Below, one piece after another: positions 22,954-33,540 of a stretch of 64,000 nucleotides of DNA. Below the pieces are notes generated by a model. That model did not search any database. It worked only from the letters and a program-made list of their open reading frames with translations, and was not told the DNA's origin. Positions within the stretch are counted from its first letter, which is position 1, and every line of letters begins with the position of its first letter. Source of the stretch: Codonopsis lanceolata (Eukaryota; Streptophyta; Magnoliopsida; Asterales; Campanulaceae); assembly GCA_013146195.2 (NCBI GenBank), contig CM028381.1:62192744-62256743 (forward strand). The letters run 5' to 3'. The position numbers and the translations under genes were made by a program.

Positions 22954-23405
22954 TATTTAAACCGGCTGCTTCGTCCATTCGGTCCTTTACGCTACTTGAA
23001 GTTTTTAGAGAGAGAAAGAAGAGAAGAGAGAGAAGCTCTGCCAGCCTCCGCCTCCGTTTCACTGTGGTGAGTTACCGGTGACGTTGCTTCTTCCGTCCAA
23101 ACTGCAGTTTTTCCAGAGTAACGACTTCAGAGCTATTTAAACAGTAAGTTTCTTTGTCTCAATTTAGTTTCTGTGTCTATTTCTGAACCAGGTCTTTCGT
23201 TCTCCCATTTCGCGATTCTCAGGGTAGTCTTGATTGGCTTTAGGAAAAACCCATAGGTTGAGATCGAGGATATTCCCCCATTGTGCCCTGTCTGCTAGGC
23301 GGGCATGGCCCTTTGGACTTACCTAGCCTTAGGGTTTTTTCCCCTTTTATATGGCTGCTCTTCTCTACGGGCAGAATCTGATCATGTTTTCCTCGATCTC
23401 TGTAG
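22954..23405 (+). promoter_or_regulatory. Element B aORF promoter and 5'-UTR intron
   Basis: A TATTTAAA box at 22954-22961 precedes a GA-rich leader. A strong donor GTAAGTTT starts at 23144 and a pyrimidine-rich acceptor ends in CTGTAG at 23405, directly against the ATG at 23406. That predicts a 262 bp 5'-UTR intron. Element A has the same acceptor-next-to-ATG layout. No transcript data support it here. Confidence 0.55.
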
Positions 23406-26210
23406 ATGTCTGACGGAGAATTCTCTGACAATGACCGGGAGGAGTTTAGCTATGGCGGGCAGAATGACCCGTTAAGCAGTGAGAGGTCCCCGTCCCTGGA
23501 TGTTGTGTACGAAGAGGGCGATGCTTCTGTAGCCGGCGAGGTTGTAGCTGCTCGACCCCGAGTGTTCGTGGCTTCACAGGCCCATGTGCCCGTGATCGCT
23601 TTATCCGCCTCGAGCTTGTCCGAGGGAGAGGTGGAGCAGGGCCGATTAGTCACTGGCGGGCAGGGCCGTGCTCAGTTAGACGATGACGTGCTCCCTACAG
23701 CTGGAGAGACTTTGGTTGTCAATGATGCTTGTAATTCGGCCGGAGAGGACACTGAGGACAATGTCCCTATTGCGAGGAGGAGACGGGCTCTGTACCCAGA
23801 GAATGCGGCTACTACTTCTGCCCCCACCCCGGTTTGGATGTCGGATGCCGATGAGACATTGTATACCGCGCACTGGGCATCGTTAGACACCCCAGCTAAG
23901 TTGACCGCTTGGTTTACTTCGATGGGAATAGAGGCTGGAGACTACCGGGTAGAGAAGGCAATACCTGTTGATGGCGAATTCCCCCGCGAGCAGGATGGTA
24001 AACTGCTTTTTTATGCGGACTTTTTCCGGGTGGGGCTCCGCTTGCCGTTGGACCCCTTTTTTCTTCAGTTTTTGAAGACTTTTTGCCCGATGCCGAACGA
24101 TTTGATGCTGAACACTGTACGGGCCCTGATGGCATACATCGTTGTTTGCCGGCTGTTACGGGTAGAGCCCACGATCAAGTTATTCCGGCGTTTGTTTATA
24201 CTCACTGTTGACGCCTATGGCCGAGTTAATGCGCGGTCAAATTCGAGTTTCCTTAGGATTTTATCCGATGTCCCCGGCAAGGTTGACTCCTGGGACCATA
24301 GGGGCCTTCTCATTGAATCGAGGAGGGGTTGGCCAATCATGCCAATGAGTCAGGCTAGCATCCACGTCCCTAAACTTCCTCGCGGCAGCTTTCAAACTGG
24401 GGACACTGGCCGTTTAACCGTTATCCGGGATGCCCTAGGCTGTGTTATGGAGGGCGAAAGGCGGGTTAGCCAAGAATATTTGTTCGACTGGAAAGAACTT
24501 TGCTGCAACCCTAGAAATCTTCGCCTGGCCGGGGTGCTACGGGCAACGGTTCCTGAGGTTGAGCCTTTGTGCCTGTTTGATGAGGAAGAGGCCCACATGT
24601 ACTGGGGTGATTGTCATGGGCAGAATTTTCGGGCAGACTGCCAGGAATGCCGCAGGCTCGGGCACGACTGCACGCCTGCTTATATCCTTGCCCCTGGTTT
24701 TTATTTTCTCTGACTGTTTAAATGATCGTTTCGCTTATGAAATTCTGTACTGATTTTCTTGCTTTCTTTTTTTTTTTGCAGCGATGATGACCCTTCGACA
24801 GCTACAGAGGCTTGAAGCCGAGGAGAGTAGAAGGGTGGCTGCTCTAGCGAGCAAACCACCTCAAGATGTTCCCCGGGTTCCCTTTGGTCCCACGGCCAAG
24901 AAAACTCATGCGGCGAAGAGGCCGATTGAAATACTCCCTCCTCCCCCTCCTCCGCCGGCTGCCGGAGTGCCCGCCCCCGCTGATGAGGCTGCTGCCAGGG
25001 CGGCAAAGGCTGCGGGGAAAAGAAAAAGGCTGCCCTCTCCGCCAGCTGATAGGCCTGTCCGTCCTCGAGGCCCGGATTCTGAACACACTGCCCGGGAGTC
25101 CTTAAAGCCCTGGCTGGTACCTGGCTATGAAATGCCGACCACCGTTGCTGCTGCCCGGGCTATTGTTAGCGGGTTGTCCGAGGTCCCCAACGTCGGACAC
25201 ATTGACCTATCTGCTCGTGGAAGCCCTGCCGGCTTAGTGGGTAAGGGCATCGTGAAGAGGCTCCTGCAGGAGGAGGTGACTCACGACCGGGAGACTCCCG
25301 GGCATGTCTTGCTCGGACATGTCGGTTTGAACTTGAGCGAGGTATGTCCATGGTTGCTCTTGCTGTCTGTCTTCGTTTATCTTGTGCTAACTTTGTTTTA
25401 TGTTCGTTTTTTCAGATTGCATCAACTTGCACGAATCTCTATGATCGATATACTGAAGAGAGGGATGCCCGGAAGAAGGCCGAGGCCGAGGGGGTTGAGC
25501 TGTCCGGCCTGGTGAAGAGTAAGAATGAGCAGGTGGCTGCTCTGGACAAATCGTTGAAAGAAAGTGCTGCTGGAGCCGAAAAGCTGAAAGAGGACAAGGA
25601 ATCTTTGATCGAGGAGAAGACTGCCCTCGTCGCCCAGCAGAAAAAATCCCAAGCTGCCGAAGAAGCCCTGACTAAACAACGGGACCAGCTTCAGTCCGAG
25701 TTGGAGGCCTTGAAGGCGCGGGTGGCGAAGGATGCGGCGACTATGGCTTCCTTTTCTGATCAGCTGGAGGCGGCCAAGGCACAGGCCGTAAAGGAGTTTG
25801 AAGCTTCCCCAAGGTATGCCTCTCAGGTGCGCAAGGCCATATTTCCTTATTATGCAGCGGGCACCAACCACATTCTGCGGATGCTGGCGGGCACGGGAGC
25901 GGTGGATATGGGGACGATGGCCGAGTGGGCGCTGTTTGATCCATACTGCCCGGAGGCTCGAAAGCTGCATCATCTGGTGCCCTATACTCAAGATGAGCTA
26001 GATGCTCTGGCTCGGGATGATAATGATGATGGTTTGGAGCCGTGGAACCCCCCTACCCCGCTTGCTGTGAATGTGTGCCACTTGATTGAGGTTAAGCGAG
26101 CAGAAAAAGAAGGACGAGTCATGGAGGCGGCTGCCCAGCTGCAAGTGGAACTAGAAACCCCCGGAGTCGAGGAAGCTGCTGTTGCTCAAACTATGCCTGA
26201 TGTAATTTGA
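23406..26210 (+). CDS. Element B antisense gene (aORF), intact, three coding exons, PF04195-like
   Basis: Coding exons are 23406-24696, 24782-25341 and 25416-26210. Introns 24697-24781 and 25342-25415 are GT-AG and keep the frame (phases 1 and 0), giving 881 codons. Residues 1-140 are acidic and low-complexity. The PF04195-like domain spans about 145-310, with FYADFFRVGLRLPL at 202-215. A CX8CX2CX6C cluster has Cys 403, 412, 415 and 422. Exon 2 has a poly-Pro run and a basic GKRKR stretch, possibly a nuclear signal. Exon 3 is a long coiled coil followed by YYAAGTNHILR and LEPWNPP. It is on the strand opposite to pol. Family members are annotated as putative transposon proteins with no proven activity; a nucleic-acid-binding or regulatory role is inference. 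Confidence 0.85.
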
Positions 26211-27097
26211 AGAACTTCTGTACCTCGTTTGGCCGCTGGGCCTTTTTCACTAGTCTGTAACTTGTTTTGTAAACACTTGATATTTGTAATTAATTTCCCC
26301 GCTATTAATCGTCTTACTTATCGTCATCTTGCTCGCAGTATATGCCTGTGTTTTTGTTTTTCTGCCCGATAATTTTTACTTGTGTTTTTCCTGCGTTTAA
26401 TTAGTACCAACACAATTGTATGCGGGGTAGTCCCCCAGAAATATATCGGGCAAATAGTAGTCGTGCAAAGAATCATTAACCCAGAAACCATAAAGTAAAT
26501 AGTGTGAATATCTTAGGCTAATGTCTTACTAGTAAGAGTCTGGCCTGTTTGCCCGGTGTCCGTCGATGCTTCACTCCGGGTATACAGGTTGCAGTATTGT
26601 TTGGGTGCTTGGCATGGGCCAAGGCTTCTCGGCGGGCAAGGCCCCTATCGCCTGGGGCGAGCTTCAGATGATTGCCTAGCGGGCAAGGCCCTGCTCGGCG
26701 ACTACCAACCGGGCATGGCCATTGTTCGGTGTGGGTAACCCGAGTCAGTTGTAGTATATCAATCTGGGTGTAAGGGTACACGACTAAACAGTGTTGCTCG
26801 GTCACTATAGGAACCCGAGGTAGCTTAGCCGATATCCGATGGGCAAGGCCCCTACCGCGTGGCGGGCATCCTAAGTACGTGAACCGGGCATGGCCGCATC
26901 TCACCCACAGAGAAATTAAGTTCACTAGTACTTGGGTATTCTGAATGTTGACTGGGCTTGGCCCTGGTCATTTGTAGATAGTAGATGCTAATAAAATCTG
27001 AGTAAAACATTATGGAAAAAACTTGCCTTTATTGAATAAAATTTGTGACCCTCAACAGGGCTGAGGGTCTTGCCCGTCTAGGTAAGGAGGATCGATT
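26211..27097. repeat. Convergent spacer of element B with repeated GGGCAAGGCC words
   Basis: This spacer lies between the 3' ends of the aORF and pol. From about 26634 to 26965 the words GGGCAAGGCC, GGGCATGGCC and GGGCTTGGCC occur about six times, several as near-palindromes (GGGCAAGGCCC). No protein is supported. An AT-rich stretch with possible poly(A) signals (AATTAATTT near 26288) follows the aORF stop. Confidence 0.55.
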
Positions 27098-28060
27098 CTA
27101 CGGATAGTATTTTTTCAGATGATTAGCATGCCATGGGTGCTTTAGTTCTTTTCCTTCCCGAGTTCGGAGCGTGTAGGTGCCTTCTCTGATAATACCAGTG
27201 ACCTGGAAGGGTCCTTCCCAGTTGGGCGATAGCTTTCCCCATTCTGCTCGCTGTCCGGTCACCTCAATCTTTCTGAGCACCCAGTCCCCAACCATGAAGG
27301 CTCTGCCTCTGACCTTTTTTTCATGATGGGCTTTTGCCCGCTGTTTGTAGTTGACCATTCTGAGTCGAGCATCCAGTCTTCTTTCTTCTAGGAGGTCAAG
27401 GTCTATTGCCCGCGCAAGCTCGTTGTTTTGTTCGCTGTAGTGGGAAACTCGATAGCTGGGCAAAGCCATTTCAACTGGAATCATTGCCTCTGATCCATAG
27501 GTGAGAGCGAAAGGGGTTTCCCTTGTTGGACCTCGTACAGTAGTTCTGACCGCCCACAGAGCTGATGGTAGTTCCTCGGCCCATTTCCCTGCTCGCCCTT
27601 CCAAATTTTTCTTGAGTGCGTGCAGGAGCTGTTTGTTTCCGGCTTCGCTTGCTGTTCCTTGCGGTTCGAGGGTAGGCCACAGAGGATTGCCAATGCTTGA
27701 CGCCTAGTCGCTCACATTCTGCTGTAAACTTGTCCGAGAACTGTGTGCCGTGGTCGGATACAATTGCCCGCGGAAGGCCAAACCTACACCACACTTGATC
27801 ATGGACGAATTTGATGACGTTTGCTTCTGTGATCTTGGCCAGAGGCTTGGCTTCTATCCATTTCGTGAAATAATCAATGGTGACCACTGCATATTTGTAC
27901 TTGCCTTGTGCGAGTGGAAATGGTCCGATCAGATCGATTCCCCACATGTCGAAGGGCCAGCCGCAACGATCGGGGTCAGCATGGCGGAGGAAGCCTCTGT
28001 GATGTCCGCATCTTTGGCACTTGTCACATTCACGAACATATTTCTCTCGATCCCTTCTGA
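27098..28060 (-). pseudogene. Element B integrase with one frameshift
   Basis: Core motifs MWGIDLIGPFPLAQGKYKY, TIDYFTKWIEAKPLAKI, AIVSDHGTQFSDKF and KHWQSSVAYP are in frame from 27947. After SVAYP the frame shifts near 27670, and the rest (GRAGKWAEELPSALWAVRTT, YKQRAKAHHEKKVRGR, HPWHANHLKKYYP) is open from 27604 to 27098. Apart from this it resembles a live Tat integrase. The zinc-binding segment upstream (KCGH-type, about 28000-28060) is readable but starts to degrade toward the gap. Confidence 0.85.
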
Positions 28061-28794
28061 GAGTTATCCAAGAGTATCCTCGCGCTAATACCCTTTCGCT
28101 AGAAATACGGCACCTGGATGGTCGCCGATTCCCCTCATGTACCTCATATATAGGACACCTTCACTCGGGGCACGCAACTGAGCATTGGTCTCGACCTTAG
28201 ATCGCTTATATAGAATTCCCTACTACCGTAGCAATTCCATGCCCGGCTCCCCGACTGGTGGCCTTGACCTTGTCTCGCGGGTAGGATCCTTGCTCGATGT
28301 AGTCTTTGTAATCATCAATTCAAACTCGCCGCTCAATATCCATTACCACCGGTCTATCGATAGCCGAGTATCTAGGTGCTCGACCATTACCAAGGATTCA
28401 ATAGTGACAAATTTTCTTCAATGATCTTAGATAGATAGTCTGCCGCATGTTTCCCCGCTCTAACATTCGATTATTTCGTAACTTGAAATTTTTCAAAATT
28501 TTTGACAAGCTCTAAGCAAGATTTGACTAGTGTGGGTGATGTACCATGTATTCTCCCTCGACTTGGTTCATAACCAGCTATGAATCCGAGTACACCGTGA
28601 TCGCCTCAATTCCCATGTCCGTTGTTAGTTCGAGACCTGCGACACGCTTCGCAGACGGCCACATTGTTAGAGGCGGGAACTTGAATCGTAATGCTAGCTC
28701 GAATTGTGACTTGGTCCGAGCTACGAGAAGGATGCGCCTCTCCTCTCCGACTTTCGCTCGCAAGCCCATCAACATATAGGTCCCAAATGAGGGC
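28061..28794 (-). pseudogene. Element B RNase H region, heavily disrupted next to the gap
   Basis: Fragments of the second RNase H are recognisable in several frames: WDLYVDG, DQVTI, ALRFKFP, ASNNVA, GLELTTDMGIEAITVYSDS. Frame changes occur every few tens of bases. This contrasts with the clean integrase next to it and suggests poor sequence quality at a contig end rather than biological decay. Confidence 0.7.
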
Positions 28795-28894
28795 NNNNNN
28801 NNNNNNNNNNNNNNNNNNNNNNNNNNNNNNNNNNNNNNNNNNNNNNNNNNNNNNNNNNNNNNNNNNNNNNNNNNNNNNNNNNNNNNNNNNNNNN
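28795..28894. other. Assembly gap, exactly 100 N
   Basis: A run of 100 N, a conventional placeholder for a gap of unknown size. Element B does not continue on the other side, so at least its RT, gag and 5' LTR are missing, and the two flanks may not be adjacent in the genome. Confidence 0.98.
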
Positions 28895-29709
28895 AGAAGC
28901 AAATGATGAAAACCACTTCTACCGATTCAACTTCATCTTCTTCATCTACATCTATTGCGACAAGCTCATCCTCGTAAGAATTTGTGCCTCCAAAGACTAC
29001 CGTAAGTGCCTACTAAACTGCTCGGCCTTCTCCAACCAATATTCATGCTTATGGGCTAAGGAAGATACAGAAAGCTACTGATGTTGCTCCACCACCAACT
29101 GCTACTCCTGCTGCTACTGCTGATCCACCACCAACTGCTACTCCTGCTTCTCCTACAGATCCTTCTACTTCAATCCTCGCCGCTTCCTCGGTAATTTCTT
29201 TCCTAAAGGTGCTACTTACTATGAAGCACTAGATATTGTAAGAATTACTCAGTGCACATCAAAGAAGATCTCAAAGACATGGACAATCAGCTGAATAAAG
29301 ATTCAGAAGTACAACAAACATAGATGGACCAACCAGGTCAAGGGTTGCCAGATGCAGATTAAAGCTCTTCTACCCTCCATACAGTGACTCCATATCTGCA
29401 GTAGCCAAGTTGCTGCATATCCTGCTGAGTCCGCTGACTTAAAGCATTCAAGGAGGATGAAGAGAAACAAAGAGCTAAGTTAAAAGCAGAAGCCTTAACA
29501 CTCAAAGAAGCAGAATTGAAGCAAAAGACAAGAGCAGAAAAAGCTGAAGCAAAGACTGCAGGTTACAAAGAGAAAATCTCAGGCCTAAAAGAGAGATTAG
29601 GCATTGCAGCTAAACACCTAGGAAGAGCTACAGAACAAGTCTGCTTGAAGTCGCAAATGAAGAATCTTCTGATGAAGATACTGCCCAAGATTGAAGTGTT
29701 TTTTTGACA
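28895..29709 (+). pseudogene. Coiled-coil protein fragment of unknown family
   Basis: A plus-strand frame from about 29440 to 29709 encodes a charged Lys/Glu/Ala-rich helix (KAFKEDEEKQRAKLKAEALT, then AEKAEAKTAGYKEKISGLKE). Upstream (29080-29170) is a Pro/Thr/Ala repeat (PPPTATPA type). There is no complete gene and no start that I trust. The composition recalls the coiled-coil ends of transposon-associated plant proteins, but I see no diagnostic motif. The left side is cut by the assembly gap. Confidence 0.4.
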
Positions 29710-29789
29710 CACTAGCAACTCTATCTTTCCATCAAACTAATTACATTTGGTGTACTTCAATTTTAAATGTAATAAGTTTAACTCATATA

Positions 29790-31020
29790 CTATTCTACTA
29801 ACACCTGATGCAGGAACAATTTTTCATGAATTATCAATGGTTTATTAATAAACCAGTTTCATAAACCAATCTGTGAACATGGTTTATCAATGGTTTGTCA
29901 ATAAACCAGCTGATAAACCATGTGCATTTTCAAAGGAAAAACCATTGTTGACACTTGCACCCAAATTATAACATAAACCTACGGTTTATCAATGGTTTAT
30001 CAATAAACCATTGATAAACCAAGATTTCCATAAACCATCTCAGTGAACATGGTTTATCAATAAACCAGCTGATAAACCATGTGCATTTTCAAAGGAAAAA
30101 CCATTGTTGACACTTGAAACCAAATTATAACATAAAACCTACCTGGTTTATCAATGGTTCATCAATAAACCAGTTGATAAACCAGTTTCATAAACCAATC
30201 TGTGAACATGGTTTATCAATAAACCAGCTGATAAACCATGTGCATTTTCAAAGGAAAAACCATTGTTGACACTTGAAACCAAATTATAACATAAAACCTA
30301 CCTGGTTTATTAATGGTTTATCAATAAACCAGTTGATAAACCAGTTTCATAAACCAATCTGTGAACATGGTTTATCAATGGTTTATCAATAAACCAGCTG
30401 ATAAACCATGTGCATTTTCAAAGGAAAAACCATTGTTGACACTTGAACCCAAATTATAACATAAAACCTACCTGGTTTATCAATGGTTTATTAAAAAACC
30501 AGTTGATAAACCCCCATAAACCATTCCGTGGAACATGGTTTATCAATGGTTTATCAATAAACCACGATAAACCATGTGCATTTTCAAAGGAAAACCATTG
30601 TTGACACTTGAACCCAAATTATAACATAAAACCTACCTGGTTTATCAATAAACCAGTTGATAAACCAGTTTCATAAACCAATCTGTGAACATGGTTTATC
30701 AATGGTTTATCAAAAAACCAGCTGATAAACCATGTGCATTTTTAAAGGAAAAACCATTGTTAACACTTGAACCCAAATTATAACATAAAACCTACCTGGT
30801 TTATCAATGGTTTATCAATAAACCAGTTGATAAACCAGTTTCATAAACCAATTTGTGAACATGGTTTATCAATGGTTTATCAATAAACCAGCTGATAAAC
30901 CATGTGCATTTTCAAAGGAAAAACCATTGTTGACACTTGAAACCAAATTATAACATAAAACCTACCTGGTTTATCAATTGTTCATCAATAAACCAGTTCA
31001 ATAAACTCATTTTCAATTGA
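29790..31020. repeat. Palindrome-rich tandem array, about seven units of 160-170 bp
   Basis: The landmark CCATTGTTG recurs at about 29942, 30101, 30260, 30430, 30594, 30762 and 30922. Each unit holds several copies of GGTTTATCAATAAACC-type palindromes, then CATGTGCATTTTCAAAGG, then ACACTTGAACCCAAATTATA. Units differ mainly in how many GGTTTATCAAT words they hold. There is no coding content. Confidence 0.9.
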
Positions 31021-31234
31021 CATATATTTGCAATTTGTGAGGTTCTTGGGGTGTGCTCCCGCGCCCCGCGCGTCCTTGGATAGGGGTGCGTGTACGTGCG
31101 GATGCGGGACACCACTGCTCTCGTTCCACCCTCCCTTGTTTAGGGGAAGACGAAATCCAAAGTGCGAGAGGAGTGCTGTCTATGTTAGCACGTTTGAATG
31201 TGCCTCGGTTGCCTTGAGTGGATTTTGTATCCAA

Positions 31235-31565
31235 AATGGGAACTAATGGTTTTCCATGTCAAGTTATCCCTTATTTCGGGGATAACAGGATATGGGAATG
31301 CATTACCCTTCCATTCCCATTCTCCCCTTTCTTTTGGGAAAATAGAAGTGCAAGAAAGGATATTGCGACGCCCCACTATGGATTTATTAAAAATAGCCTT
31401 ATGGCCCATTCAGATCACTATGAGAGCTATGGGTTTTCCGCATCAAGTTATCCCTTGTTTAGGGGATACCAGGATATGGGAATGCATCACCCCTCCATTC
31501 CCATATCTCCTTTTTTTAGGGGAGAACAGGAAAGTGCAAAGAGGGAATGTTGCGAGGCCCCACTG
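31235..31565. repeat. Internal tandem duplication, about 190 bp period, in the solo LTR
   Basis: The stretch from TGGTTTTCCATGTCAAGTTA to GCGACGCCCCACTATGG is repeated, diverged, from about 31430 (GGGTTTTCCGCATCAAGTTA) to GCGAGGCCCCACTGG. Both copies hold GGATATGGGAATGCAT and CCATTCCCAT. Open frames across it are artefacts of the repeat. Confidence 0.8.
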
Positions 31566-32627
31566 GATCTGAAAGTTTTAGAGTCGCCATCTTTATTTTA
31601 AGGCAAAAATAAAGAAAAACCAGAAGAGAAAACCAGAGATTTTAGAAAGCGGGTTCGGGGGCTAAGTTACGAGTTGGGAAGGTACTAGGCACCCAACTCG
31701 CCCTTTCGGTCTCAAAACGTTTTTGGCTGAAGTATGCTCATTGTTATATTTATCTAGCAAATAAATAAGGTATTATTATGACAAGGGAAATTTAAACAGA
31801 TACATTCGTGGCTACATTATTTACGGACTCGCAGCCGTCTCTTTCCAATAATTACAGACACATTTAAGAATATTTGGCCATTATAACGGCTCTTTTACAT
31901 AATATTTCCTAATCTAATCCGGGCAGCACAACGACTTATATTGACTACATTGCGCCGGATTTAAATAACAATTTTTGAAAAATAAATAAAAGGGAAAAAA
32001 TACAAATAAAATAAAATACGCTCTTAAAGGTATTACCTTTTAGAGCGGCGGTGTGCTCGCTCTGTCCTTCAGGGAGAGGGAGTCTTTTTTTGTTTTGAAC
32101 TGGGCAGGATGACTGCTTGATTTTTGAAGTTTGGGCTTATCAACTCGGGCAGAGTGACAACTTTATTTGGGTAGGTTTTGGCCTTTTTAGTTGGGCGGAA
32201 CCTAGACTTAGTTTTTGCCTTTTTTAGCTCGTTACTCGGGCAACTTATTTTGGGATTTTTGACGGGGATTTGAGGTGGATACCTAACAACTAGGCTAGGG
32301 ATCACTTATAACCTATGGATTTTTGATTTGGCAGAGTTTGGATGGGGTTTGGAGACTATAGGGGTTTCCACTCACCTATCTCGCACCTCTCGTACTAACC
32401 TATCGGAGGAATCGCAGAAGCAGAGCTTCGCTGTGATTTTTCTATCGCGTAAACTGAACGAACGAAATGAGAGGCCGGGGGTCTCTATTTATAGTAGAGG
32501 CTGAGGACGCGGTGGGAATTCCTTCATTTGTTTCCCGTGCATTGGCAGCTTGTACCGCGTGCATAAAAACTTGTACCATGGCCATCTGAGAGAGACGCAC
32601 AGTAAAGAGGATGGTGTGGCCAAGGCA

Positions 32628-32650
32628 CCCCTTGGTGCGGCACCAAGGGG
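32628..32650. repeat. Strong hairpin in the solo LTR
   Basis: CCCCTTGGTGC, then a GG-centred loop, then GCACCAAGGGG-type pairing, followed by a further partial copy (CCTTGGTGCGGCACC) to about 32665. Confidence 0.7.
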
Positions 32651-33540
32651 CCTTGGTGCGGCACCATCAAGGCTTCAAGCTTTGAAAATTTTGCACTTTA
32701 CCCCCCTGCAGTTCACTGTTTCGCGCATCCTGCTTTTCCTTTCGCATTTTTGACTCCTGCAACTTGACATTTGTTAAGTTTTAACAGTTCTTGATATTTT
32801 ATGTCAGTCACATACCAGGGGTACGAAATTGGGGTGTCTACACAATTACAAACTTATATAAGTAGTAGCCAAAATAAATAAAAAACATAGAAATTTCATT
32901 GCATTAATCAAGGTAAGCAAGGATTGTCATTGTCATAAACAAGTGTATTTTACATGACCCCTGTGAAATAAAGAAAATACATGACCATCACAAGCAGCAG
33001 CAGCAACAAGTATATGCATTAATCTATCTCTATACTCGTTCCATTTGTTTCCTCACACTTCTTCTTCCAAATGTTCATCTTATTTCTTTCTGATTTTCTG
33101 ATTTGCTGCCCTTTCTCAATTTTCATTCTTTTTATTAATTGTGTTTCAGCAGCCTTCACTTGATCAGTTGTACCAGGCCTCTCATGCACTGCATTTCCAG
33201 CAGCCTTCACTTGAGGCCTCTCTTGCACTATATTTCCAACAGCCTTCTGAGTTGCAACAGGTTTCGGCGCAGGCGTGATATAAGGAGAAGAGATTTGTGC
33301 AGATGCTTTTCTCCCCCTCTTTTTCTTCGATTCCAAAATATTGTCAGTCTCAATACCAAGGAGACATTTCTTTTTCCTACCCTTAACCTCTTCTATTTTT
33401 CCCTGCTTATCCTCAGCATTTTTGCCTACTTCAAATGCAGATCCTTCTTCCAAAATATCTTCCAAATCTTCCATCACCCCTTTCACTTTTTCACTTCTTT
33501 TTCTGGTCTTCCTTTGGAAGACACTTTCACTCTTCATTGC

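Larger units (their letters stand above)
21912..28794 (-). mobile_element. Element B: second Ty3/gypsy Tat-type element, cut by an assembly gap
   Basis: The layout mirrors element A: left LTR, pyrimidine run, plus-strand spliced aORF, convergent spacer, then minus-strand integrase and RNase H. RT, gag and the right LTR are missing beyond the N gap at 28795. The sequence is diverged from A and its GC content is higher, so it is a different family of the same lineage. The left limit at 21912 (TGATGTGGC) is an estimate, because the partner LTR is absent. Confidence 0.85.
31036..32842. mobile_element. Solo LTR, 1.8 kb, with CAATT target duplication
   Basis: It starts TGTGAGGTTCTTGGGG and ends GGGGTGTCTACA. 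It is flanked on both sides by CAATT (31031-31035 and 32843-32847). No gag-pol lies inside, so it is most simply a solo LTR left by LTR-LTR recombination. The segment TTTTAGAGTCGCCATC (about 31576) and the AAGGTACTAGGCACCCAACT block (about 31679) resemble a common plant gypsy LTR or leader sequence. A CTATTTATAG box lies near 32493. It splits the tandem array from the DUF1985-type gene. Confidence 0.72.

Noticed and set aside
29790..31020. CRISPR-like array
   Set aside because: Units are whole tandem repeats of 160-170 bp without unique spacers, in a plant nuclear context.
31198..31601. Two overlapping frames of about 125 codons in the solo LTR
   Set aside because: Both cross the internal 190 bp tandem duplication and repeat themselves with it; they lie in non-coding LTR sequence.
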